A stretch of 38,124 bases of DNA from Gammaproteobacteria bacterium (lineage in GTDB: Bacteria > Pseudomonadota > Gammaproteobacteria > Pseudomonadales > Azotimanducaceae), in NCBI GenBank assembly GCA_026709225.1, contig JAPOTJ010000007.1, forward strand, positions 1-38,124, written 5' to 3'. The position numbers were made by a program, and so were the translations under genes. The notes under the pieces were generated by a model. It was given only the letters and a program-made list of their open reading frames with translations. It searched no databases and had not been told where the DNA came from. Position 1 is the stretch's first letter. Each line of letters opens with the position of its first letter. Shown here one piece after another: positions 31,103-38,124 of this stretch.

Positions 31103-32722
31103 ATGACATCACCGCTGACGCTGATCGACTGGTCGATTGTCGCCCTGTACGTCGCGGCGGTGATCGGCGGCGGCGTTGCGCTTTCCCGTCAGCCAAGCCA
31201 GTCGATGCGCGACTACTTTCTCGGCGGCAATCAAATGTCCGCTTGGCTGGTGATGTTCTCGGTCATCGCCACAACCCAATCGGCGGCGACTTTTCTCGGC
31301 GGCCCCGATTACGGCTTCCGTGGCGACTACACCTACCTCGGCGCTTCGGTCGGTGCCATTCTCGCATCCCTTGTCGCAACGCGCTTTCTGCTGAAGCGCT
31401 TCTACGAACTAAAAGTAACGACGGTGTACGAGCTGCTCGCGACCCGCTACGGCGAACAGGCAAAACGCGCCGCTGGCGGCATGTATCTAGTCGGCCGGGT
31501 GTTCGCGAGCGGCGCACGGGTGTATATCGCAGCGACCGCGGTCGCGATGATGCTGTTCTTCAATATCGAGCCGCAAAGCGTGATAGTGGCGGTGTGCGCG
31601 ATCACGGTTCTCTCGCTCGGTCTGACCCTGATGGGCGGGGTGCGGTCGGTGATCTGGAGCGACTTAGGGCAGTTCGTCGTCTACTTCGGCGCGGCGCTGA
31701 TCGCGCTCTGTAGTCTCTGGTCGCAGTTGCCGCTGACACTGACCGAAATGATCGCGGCGCTGCGCGCTGCGCCAGTTGAAAGCTTGGGTGAAACCGCCGG
31801 CGCAGCCCCGCAAGTCGTGAACAAGCTGACGTTGTTCGATTTTTCGCTCGATTTCGCCAAGCCCTTCACCGTCTGGGCGATTTTCACCGGCTTGTTTCTG
31901 CTCAATCTCGGTAATTTTGGACTCGATCAAGACACCACCCAGCGATTGCTGACCTGCCGTGACGCCAAAGCCGCCAGCCGGGCGATGATCGGCTCCGCAA
32001 TAGTGTCGATTCCCATTGTGTTTGTGTTCGTGACGATCGGCCAGCTGTTGCATCTGCTCTACGAGCGCCCTGAACTGATGGCGTCGGATGGCGAGTTGCT
32101 GCCGGAGTTCAGCGGTGAGCGCATCACCGTGTTCATGTCGTACATCCTGTCGGAAATGCCGGTCGGTGTGCGCGGATTGGCCACAGCCGGCATCGTCGCC
32201 GCCGCGATTTCCACGATGACCTCGGGCTTGAGCGCCATGTCATCGGTCTTGATCAGCGATTTCTACCGTCCTTGGAAGGAAGCGCGGGCCGAAGCGACGC
32301 CCGCGCATTATGTGTTCGCTGGTCGGTGCGGCATGGGTTTATTCGCGTTTCTGCTCGCGGCCATGGCGGTGCTGTGTTTTTACTGGCAGCGCTACACCGA
32401 CATGGCCTTGCTCGAATTCGCGCTCGCGGTGATGGCGTTCGCATACTCTGGCCTGATCGGCGTGTTCTTCACGGCGGTCTGCACGGGGCGTGGTTCGTCG
32501 CGCTCGGTGATCGCCGCGCTTATTGCCGGATTCATCGTTATTCTCGCGCAGCAAAGCTATGTGGTCGATGCGCTCGGACTTCCAGCGCAGTTGAAATCCT
32601 TGTCTTTTCCTTGGCAGTTGCTGATTGGCGTTGGCACTTCCGTCATCGTTTGCGCAGCCGGGACGAGCGGCCAATCAGCAGTCAACGCCAGCTTCGCGAA
32701 GAATGGCGCGCATCGGCTGTAG
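31103..32722 (+). CDS. Sodium:solute symporter (SSS/SLC5) family transporter
   Basis: A 539-residue inner-membrane protein with about 13 hydrophobic helices, the LeuT-like fold of Na+-coupled uptake of sugars, amino acids, vitamins or organic acids. Family landmarks: MRDYFLGGNQMSAWLVMFSVIATTQSA, GGPDYGFRGDYTYLGASVGAI, YELLATRYG, LMGGVRSVIWSDLGQF, NLGNFGLDQDTTQRLL, and GIVAAAISTMTSGLSAMSSVLISDFYRP, where the Na+-site serines and threonines occur. GGAG lies 7 nt before ATG 31103. Its 3' end overlaps the convergent sulfotransferase gene by 48 bases. The 161-base gap upstream shows no terminator or riboswitch I can name. The solute is unknown. Confidence 0.93.
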   Translation: MTSPLTLIDWSIVALYVAAVIGGGVALSRQPSQSMRDYFLGGNQMSAWLVMFSVIATTQSAATFLGGPDYGFRGDYTYLGASVGAILASLVATRFLLKRFYELKVTTVYELLATRYGEQAKRAAGGMYLVGRVFASGARVYIAATAVAMMLFFNIEPQSVIVAVCAITVLSLGLTLMGGVRSVIWSDLGQFVVYFGAALIALCSLWSQLPLTLTEMIAALRAAPVESLGETAGAAPQVVNKLTLFDFSLDFAKPFTVWAIFTGLFLLNLGNFGLDQDTTQRLLTCRDAKAASRAMIGSAIVSIPIVFVFVTIGQLLHLLYERPELMASDGELLPEFSGERITVFMSYILSEMPVGVRGLATAGIVAAAISTMTSGLSAMSSVLISDFYRPWKEARAEATPAHYVFAGRCGMGLFAFLLAAMAVLCFYWQRYTDMALLEFALAVMAFAYSGLIGVFFTAVCTGRGSSRSVIAALIAGFIVILAQQSYVVDALGLPAQLKSLSFPWQLLIGVGTSVIVCAAGTSGQSAVNASFAKNGAHRL

Positions 32723-34225
32723 CTGCGTCTCGTAGCGGCGCCATTTCTGCACCGAACTGGTGTACACGGGCTGTCTGACCTGCGCGGTGCTCGCAGTGCC
32801 GACAGCCTGCTTCAGGCGATGATACTCAAGACACTGCGGCTGCCAGTCGAGTCCTAGAAACGCAAGCACGCGGCGGGTTTCAGCGGCGGTGTCTGCCACC
32901 AATCGTTCATAGGAGACGGTGCATAAGCGGCTCGGAAAACACGCTTCCCAGTGCGCCATCAACTCATCGTAGAGCAGGTAGTAGCCCGCCATTTCCTCTT
33001 GGGTGTATGAATAGGGACAGGCGCTGCGGCCGAAGAGCTGCTTGTAGTTGGCGTAGCAGGTGTCCATGGGCTCGCGCGTCATATGCAGGATTTTCGCTTT
33101 CGGCAGCGCCCGGGCGATGGCGCCAAGATAGAGAAAATTGTTCGGCATCTTGTCGATGAAGCGCTTCTCGCGTCCGGTGCGCGGGCGGGTGCTTGCCACA
33201 TAGTCGTCACCGAGCTTGGCGAAATCGAGTTCGGTTCCGAACGCCGTCACCGAAATTGGCGTCAGCCGTTCGATTCGTGGTCGCGCCTGGCTCACCCAAG
33301 CAGCAAAGAAATTACGCAACTCGCCGGCGGCGAACACCTCGCTGTGGGCACCCAATATCTGTTCTAGCAAGGTGGTGCCGGTGCGCGGCATGCCAAGGAT
33401 GAAAATCGGCTCTTCGCTCTCCGATCCGGCCGCCTCGGTTTGGCAGAAGTCTCGGCTGAATACTTCGCGAATTCGGGCTAGCAGGCGTTGGTCTTGCGCC
33501 AAGCTGTACTTCAATTGGCGACGCTTACGCTGCATGCCCGCCTGCAGGTGGTCAAAGCTCTCCGCGTACTCGCCAATATCCTCGAGCTCCTTGGCCAAGG
33601 CCAGATTGAGATGGATGCCGCCCTCCGGATGTTCGCCGTAGCGTTGCAACTGGGCGCGCAGCAGCGGCAAATGGTTGTCCTCGCGCGTTTGCGTCTTGAA
33701 CTGCGACAGCGTCCAGTAGCCGAGAAATTGCGTCGGTGCGACTTCTAGCGCCTGCAAATGCACGGCTTCGGCTTCCTCGGTCTCGTGGCAGTAATTGAGC
33801 ATGCCAGCCAGATTGAACAGGTTGCGGGCGCTGTCCGGGCGCAGTTCCCGCACCCGGCGGAACGCTCCGACGGCCTCGGCGTACTCGTTCAGCTCGCCAT
33901 AGACGACGCCGATGGAATCCCAGACCTCCGGATTGCGTGAATCCAATTGCTCCGATTGCTTTGCTGTTTGCAAGGCCTCTTGGAACCGGCCTTGGCCGAC
34001 GAGAGAGCGCCCGAGCAGGGACAGGCTTTCGGCGTGTCGGTCATTGATCGACAATGCTTGGCGCAGTGGCGCTTCGGCGCTCCAACGCTTGCGTAGCCGC
34101 ATCAGGCAGTAGCCATGCCAGTAATGGGCTGCGGGGTTGTTTGGCTGAAGTTCAGCAAGGGCGCGCGCGGTGACAAGGGCGGCATCGAATCGCTTGGCAC
34201 GGATATGCCGCCCCATCTCGCGCAT
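32675..34225 (-). CDS. TPR repeat-containing sulfotransferase
   Basis: A 516-residue protein in two halves. Residues ~1-250 carry about six TPR-like helical repeats (AALVTARALAELQPNNPAAHYWHG, AEAPLRQALSINDRHAE, EALQTAKQSEQLDSRNPE, ...). Residues ~273-516 form a Sulfotransfer_1/3-like domain: 5'-phosphosulfate loop GMPRTGTTLLEQIL at 278-291, FIDKMPNNFLYLGAI, LHMTREPMDTCYANY, and the late KWRRYETQL 3'-phosphate loop. It transfers sulfate from PAPS to an unknown hydroxyl or amine acceptor; the TPR part may present a protein or peptide. It is last of four genes on this strand, 23 bases after the M20 hydrolase. ATG 34225 lacks a strong SD. Confidence 0.88.
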   Translation of the reverse strand: MREMGRHIRAKRFDAALVTARALAELQPNNPAAHYWHGYCLMRLRKRWSAEAPLRQALSINDRHAESLSLLGRSLVGQGRFQEALQTAKQSEQLDSRNPEVWDSIGVVYGELNEYAEAVGAFRRVRELRPDSARNLFNLAGMLNYCHETEEAEAVHLQALEVAPTQFLGYWTLSQFKTQTREDNHLPLLRAQLQRYGEHPEGGIHLNLALAKELEDIGEYAESFDHLQAGMQRKRRQLKYSLAQDQRLLARIREVFSRDFCQTEAAGSESEEPIFILGMPRTGTTLLEQILGAHSEVFAAGELRNFFAAWVSQARPRIERLTPISVTAFGTELDFAKLGDDYVASTRPRTGREKRFIDKMPNNFLYLGAIARALPKAKILHMTREPMDTCYANYKQLFGRSACPYSYTQEEMAGYYLLYDELMAHWEACFPSRLCTVSYERLVADTAAETRRVLAFLGLDWQPQCLEYHRLKQAVGTASTAQVRQPVYTSSVQKWRRYETQLQPMRAILREAGVDC

Positions 34226-34248
34226 ATGACGTTCGGCGGTTTTGTCTG

Positions 34249-35472
34249 TCAGGGCGCACGCTCCGTGAGGTAGGCGAAGGCCAGTTCCGCAAGTGCGACA
34301 ACGCCGTGACGAAGGGCGCGCTCGTCAATCTGAAAGTGCGGCGAGTGGTTGACATGCACTTCTTCGGCGTCCGGCGACGCGATGCCAAGGTAGAAGTAGA
34401 AGCCGGGGATGCGCTCGGCAAAAAAGCTGAAGTCCTCGCCGCCCATCACTGGCGGATAGGTGTAGACCTGTTCGGCCCCGAACACGCGTTCTAGCACCGC
34501 CACCATTTCTTGGGTGAGGGCCGCGTCGTTGACCGTCACGGGATAACCCGCATCCGTGTCGATGTGCACGTCGGCCTCGGCGCCGGCAGCCTTGGCGATA
34601 GCGGTGACCGATTCACGAATCCGCGCATGAAGGTCTCGGCGCACTTCTGGGTCGAGGGCGCGGATGGTGCCTTGCAGCACCACTTCATCGGGAATCACAT
34701 TGCCGCGGTTGCCGCCGTGAATCGCGCCGATGGTTACTACCGCTGGCGCTGTGGCAAGGTCTGTACGGCGACTGATCACCGCCTGCAACCCCATGATGAT
34801 CTGCGCGGCGGCAACGATTGGATCGATTCCGAACCAAGGCGTTGCGGCGTGGGTGCCTTTGCCGCGCACAGTGATTGTCAAGGGGTCGGCGCTCGCCATG
34901 GCGGCGCCGGGCGTGTAGGTGATGTGACCGAGCGGGTCGGGCGCCACGTGCAGCGCGAGGATGGCCTCCGGTGCCGGATTGTCAAGCACGCCCTGACGCA
35001 GCATCTCGGCCGCGCCGCCGGTCTCGCCGGAAGGCGCGCCTTCTTCCGCCGGCTGGAAAATGAGCACCAAGGTGCCCGGCAGGGCATCGCGCATGTTCGT
35101 AAACACTTGCGCGGCCCCCATCAGCATCGCCGTATGGGCATCGTGGCCACAGGCGTGCATGACGCCGACCTCCTTGCCTTCCCACTCCGTCGTCGCGGTG
35201 GATGCGAACGGCAGGCCGGTCTGCTCGGTGACGGGCAGCGCATCCATGTCTGCCCGCAATGCAAGCACCGGCCCGGGCTTGGCGCCGCGCAATACGCCCA
35301 CGACGCCGGTGTGCGCGATCTTGGTGCGCACCTCGAAGCCGAGAGACTCAAGATGTTCGGCGACGATGCCGGCCGTGCGAAACTCGCGGTTCCCGAGTTC
35401 CGGGTGCTGATGGAAGTCCTGCCACCAGCGGATGACATCAGGTTCGACGGCCTTGGCGTGATCGGCGATCAT
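34249..35472 (-). CDS. M20-family amidohydrolase (IAA-amino acid hydrolase/aminoacylase-like)
   Basis: A 407-residue metal-dependent amidohydrolase. Family features: LALRADMDALPV at 69-81, the metal-binding HACGHDAH at 106-113, FQPAEEGAPSGETGGA with the catalytic Glu pair, a dimerisation-domain middle, and a C-terminal GGEDFSFFAERIPGFYFYLG with the last metal ligand region. Members remove acyl groups from N-acyl amino acids or peptides; the HACGHD and GGEDFS boxes are those of the hippurate/IAA-amino acid type. ATG 35472 overlaps the amidase stop by 4 bases (ATGA), so the two hydrolases are coupled. Both would act in the cytoplasm on something brought in by the MFS carrier (inference). Confidence 0.92.
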   Translation of the reverse strand: MIADHAKAVEPDVIRWWQDFHQHPELGNREFRTAGIVAEHLESLGFEVRTKIAHTGVVGVLRGAKPGPVLALRADMDALPVTEQTGLPFASTATTEWEGKEVGVMHACGHDAHTAMLMGAAQVFTNMRDALPGTLVLIFQPAEEGAPSGETGGAAEMLRQGVLDNPAPEAILALHVAPDPLGHITYTPGAAMASADPLTITVRGKGTHAATPWFGIDPIVAAAQIIMGLQAVISRRTDLATAPAVVTIGAIHGGNRGNVIPDEVVLQGTIRALDPEVRRDLHARIRESVTAIAKAAGAEADVHIDTDAGYPVTVNDAALTQEMVAVLERVFGAEQVYTYPPVMGGEDFSFFAERIPGFYFYLGIASPDAEEVHVNHSPHFQIDERALRHGVVALAELAFAYLTERAP

Positions 35473-36908
35473 TGCCAGGGCCGTCGATCAGTGCCGAACC
35501 AAGCTGGCAGCACTCGCTCGCAGGCCGCAGCTAGGGCAATAAGCGCTCGATCGCTATACGGCGTGCCGACGAGTTGCATCCCAGTCGGCACACCGCGCGG
35601 ACTGAATCCTGTGGGCATCGCCATCACTGGACAACGCCCCACCGCATTGAAAGGATAGGTCAGGAACCAGCCCTTGTTGGCATCCACCTCTTTGCCGTTC
35701 ACCAAGCACTGATCGCGACTATAGTCGAAGTCCGCAGCAATCTCAGGGTTCGCTACGGTGGGGCAGATGAAGGCATCAACATGGGCCAGTATCGCGCTGA
35801 GCTGTTGCCAGATTCTATGCGCGCATTCGTTCGCCCAGCTTAGCTGTTCGGGCCCGACGTCACTGGTGTGCGCCAGATGCCAGCGCGTGTAGTCGCAGAG
35901 CGCTTCGGTGTGCGCCGGTGTGTCGTGGTGTTCGCGCAAGTTTTTGCGTAGTTCGGCACCCGCGACCAGTCCTTGCTGAATGCGCGCCATTTCGATGACC
36001 CAGTCGCCAAGCTGCATCGTCATCTCGACAACCTCCGCACCCGCGTCCTCAAGACGCCGCAGCGTCTCCAAGGCATTGTCGCGCACGCACGGGTCAAGTT
36101 CGTAGAAACCCATATCCAGCGAATAGCCGAACTTGACACCGTCAAGGGACTCAATGGGTGCCGAGTGCGCGTCGCCCGGCAATTGCGAGGCGATGTCGTT
36201 CGCGTGCGGACCAGCAACAACCTCGTACATCAACGCCAAATCCGCGACATGACGCGCCATCACCCCATGGTGGCAGCAGGGATCCAGATTGTAGGGAAAA
36301 ATCTCCGGCACTCGTCCGTGGCTTGGCTTGAACCCCACGATACCGCATTGGCTCGCGGGAATGCGGATCGAACCGCCAAGGTCGGTGCCGTTGGAGAGTG
36401 TCGTCATGCCAGCCGCCAGCGCCGCCGCGCCACCGCCGGTCGAACCACCCGGCGTGAACGCCGTCGCCCAGGGGTTGCGCGTCACCCCCCAGAGGCGAGA
36501 CCAGGTGTAGGCGGCGACCGAAAACTCAGGCGTGCAGGTGCGTTGATGGATGATCGCTCCGGCTGCTATGAGTCGCGCTGCCGCCGGGTCTGTCGATGTC
36601 GCAACAGCGTCGCGAAGCAGCAGCGATCCGTTGGTGGTCACTTGGCCTTCGATGTAAGTCTCGTCCTTGATCGCGCAGCTCAAGCCCTCAAGCGCGCGCG
36701 CTTCTCCGTGCGCATAGGCGTGCTCGGCCGCTTTTGCGGCGGCGAGCGCCTGCTCATCAAAGGTGAAAGCGAGTGCGTTGACCTCATCGTTGACCGCTTC
36801 GCGCCGGGCGATTTGCGCCTCCAATACCTCGACCGGCGACAGCTCTCGGTTGCGAAACGCTGTCAGCAGGTCGAGCGCCGATGCGTAGCAGAGATCTTCA
36901 AGCGTCAT
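35469..36908 (-). CDS. Amidase-signature (AS) family amidohydrolase
   Basis: A 479-residue Ser-cisSer-Lys amidase. Catalytic Lys81 lies in CAIKDETY, the cis-Ser156 in GGSTGGG, and the nucleophile Ser180 in TDLGGSIRIPASQCGIVGFKPS. The usual second serine of GGSSGG is a threonine here; the triad itself is intact. ATG 36908 was chosen because the longer frame (to 37001) reads through the MFS gene in another frame; from 36908 it overlaps that gene's stop by 11 bases. The N-terminus MTLEDLCYASALDLLTAFRNRELSPVEV is a normal AS start. It is not GatA: no gatB or gatC neighbours, and the context is catabolic. The substrate is unknown. Confidence 0.92.
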   Translation of the reverse strand: MTLEDLCYASALDLLTAFRNRELSPVEVLEAQIARREAVNDEVNALAFTFDEQALAAAKAAEHAYAHGEARALEGLSCAIKDETYIEGQVTTNGSLLLRDAVATSTDPAAARLIAAGAIIHQRTCTPEFSVAAYTWSRLWGVTRNPWATAFTPGGSTGGGAAALAAGMTTLSNGTDLGGSIRIPASQCGIVGFKPSHGRVPEIFPYNLDPCCHHGVMARHVADLALMYEVVAGPHANDIASQLPGDAHSAPIESLDGVKFGYSLDMGFYELDPCVRDNALETLRRLEDAGAEVVEMTMQLGDWVIEMARIQQGLVAGAELRKNLREHHDTPAHTEALCDYTRWHLAHTSDVGPEQLSWANECAHRIWQQLSAILAHVDAFICPTVANPEIAADFDYSRDQCLVNGKEVDANKGWFLTYPFNAVGRCPVMAMPTGFSPRGVPTGMQLVGTPYSDRALIALAAACERVLPAWFGTDRRPWQ

Positions 36909-38106
36909 GTCTTTTCCGCCAAGACACCAGCACCATAAGGCCGATGCCGATGATTGCGCACACGGCGCCCAGCCAGAGTACTGGCTGATAGCTGTTGCCA
37001 TCGGCGATCCAGTAGGCCGCCAAGGGCGGGCCGATGATCTCGCCGATCTTGAACGCGGGCGAACTCAGCACGATAAAGCGCCCGGACGCATCGACCGCAT
37101 TGAAAGTCGCCATCAGCGGCGGCAGCACGAAACTCCAGAAGAACTGGAACACGATCGTGGTCGCGATGTACAGGACGAGCGCATTGTCGGGCGTCATTGC
37201 GGCGAGGCCAAAAAAGGTCAAGAGCATGACGACAAGGGCGAGTAGCATGGCGAAGGTGCGGCCCGTATACCGACTCACAGCGGGCGCAACGACAGAGCCG
37301 AGAATGCTGATGAGGTAGCCCCAGCCGATGATCTCCGCGACCTTCACCGATGCCAGCCCCGCCGCGACGCCCATGCGCTCCATATAGCCCCAGACAGCGG
37401 AGATGGCGATGTAGAGAAACACAGTGCCGAGAAACGCCGCCGCCGCCGGTGCGCCGATGTCAGCAAGCCGCAGCGAGACGGCATCCCGCGCCGCTGCGCC
37501 GCGGCGCGGGAATAGCCAAGCACTCAGCAGGAACGCGAGAAGAAGCCAGGCATTGAGGTACCAGAAGAAGGCGTTGAATCCGTGCACGTCGATCAGGCCG
37601 GGCAGCACCTCAAAGCCGATGAAGCCAAAGGCGACTTGCGCACTCACCGTCAAGCCGAATGACCAATCGGGATTGCGCGCGTCGCCGAGCGCGGCGAGCG
37701 ATACGGCGTAGGCCGCTCCGCAGCCGAGACCAGCGAGCACCCGCAGGCTGTAGAGAAGAGCGAAATCGCGTGCGAAGGCGCTGGCGAAGTTGGCGACGAG
37801 GAACACGCCCAAGCCGACCAATACCATGGTGCGCCAAGATAGGCGGCGCACCCAGACAACGGCGCTGGTGCTGGTGATGAAGACGCCGACCATGTCCGCC
37901 GACGCGAGAAACCCGACCTGCTGAATGCTAAAGCCAAGCGTCTCGGTCATCGTGCCAATCCACAGCGGCAGCAGAATCAGCACCGAGGCGCCCATGACGG
38001 CCACCAAGATAATCGCGGCCATGGCCGTCATTCTCGGGGAATGTGACCGTTCGCTTGCCGGTTGTGGTGAGGTCGCCACGGAAGGTGATTTGAATGCCGA
38101 TGACAA
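36898..38106 (-). CDS. Major facilitator superfamily (MFS) transporter
   Basis: A membrane protein of about 402 residues with roughly 12 hydrophobic segments. The first is IILVAVMGASVLILLPLWIG, and a central charged loop follows LFPRRGAAARDAVSL. Short loops with RRLSW after helix 2 (MFS motif A-like, weak) and RFIVLSSPAFKIGEIIGP near helix 11 are seen. The TTG at 38106 follows an in-frame TAG at 38124-38122, so the gene is complete; ATG 38031 (M-T-A-M-A-A), which begins right at the first helix, is a plausible alternative start. It leads the operon of two amide hydrolases and a sulfotransferase, and so probably imports their substrate, or exports a product. Confidence 0.87.
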   Translation of the reverse strand: MSSAFKSPSVATSPQPASERSHSPRMTAMAAIILVAVMGASVLILLPLWIGTMTETLGFSIQQVGFLASADMVGVFITSTSAVVWVRRLSWRTMVLVGLGVFLVANFASAFARDFALLYSLRVLAGLGCGAAYAVSLAALGDARNPDWSFGLTVSAQVAFGFIGFEVLPGLIDVHGFNAFFWYLNAWLLLAFLLSAWLFPRRGAAARDAVSLRLADIGAPAAAAFLGTVFLYIAISAVWGYMERMGVAAGLASVKVAEIIGWGYLISILGSVVAPAVSRYTGRTFAMLLALVVMLLTFFGLAAMTPDNALVLYIATTIVFQFFWSFVLPPLMATFNAVDASGRFIVLSSPAFKIGEIIGPPLAAYWIADGNSYQPVLWLGAVCAIIGIGLMVLVSWRKRHDA

Positions 38107-38124
38107 TCGCAGGATGGTACCCTA

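Noticed and set aside
34510..35658. Plus-strand 382-residue open frame opposite the M20 hydrolase and amidase
   Set aside because: Crosses two real genes on the other strand and lacks protein-like motifs.
1..38124. CRISPR array
   Set aside because: No regularly spaced direct repeats were seen on reading the window.

Overview
The window looks like a chromosome segment of a gammaproteobacterium, probably marine or otherwise environmental, at roughly 58-60% G+C. The basis is gene content: a DUF1820 protein, exonuclease I of the SbcB type, YaaA, one-domain PPK2, a TonB-dependent receptor, a cytochrome c5-like protein and a DUF2282/DUF692 (bufferin-type) operon. No rRNA, complete tRNA, CRISPR array or intact insertion sequence was seen. 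Placement below class level is not possible from the sequence alone.

Layout. 1-3.6 kb: tail of a DUF1820 gene, a lone AAA ATPase, and a ferredoxin-reductase-like flavoprotein coupled to a polyphosphate kinase 2. 3.7-5.8 kb: a lower-G+C restriction-modification pair (SPPY methyltransferase and a PD-(D/E)XK-like endonuclease). 5.85-7.9 kb: an SCP2-like/alpha-beta hydrolase fusion and an SDR dehydrogenase. 7.9-12.1 kb: a decayed mobA followed by three different AAA+DUF4143 ATPases, each with its own inverted repeat at the start codon. 12.1-18.2 kb: a DASS (SLC13) transporter, divergent sbcB, an orphan ABC ATPase, an acyl-CoA ligase and yaaA.

18.2-22.2 kb, the most interesting region: a minus-strand operon encoding a DUF2282 precursor peptide with four cysteines, a DUF692 (MNIO) enzyme, a DUF2063 partner, a DoxX membrane protein and, last, a TlpA/AhpC-like redox protein. 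The redox protein is interrupted by an in-frame TGA exactly where the thioredoxin-fold active-site cysteine belongs. A SECIS-like hairpin lies 13 nt after the TGA, so the two reading frames are best read as one selenoprotein. A cytochrome c5-like gene is transcribed divergently from a shared promoter region.

22.2-29 kb: a split biotin carboxylase/biotin carrier pair without a carboxyltransferase, an outer-membrane beta-barrel protein, a gene-free stretch holding a tRNA-like T-arm plus acceptor 3' strand, a lipoprotein amidase and a TonB-dependent receptor. 29-31 kb: a low-G+C AbiEi/AbiEii toxin-antitoxin pair. 31-38.1 kb: a sodium:solute symporter, then a minus-strand operon MFS transporter -> amidase-signature hydrolase -> M20 amidohydrolase -> TPR-sulfotransferase, which suggests uptake and hydrolysis of amide-linked compounds.

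The accessory islands (R-M pair, DUF4143 cluster, AbiE pair) sit between housekeeping or catabolic genes and differ visibly in base composition or regulatory layout. All functions are predictions from motifs and remembered family features; no database search was run.
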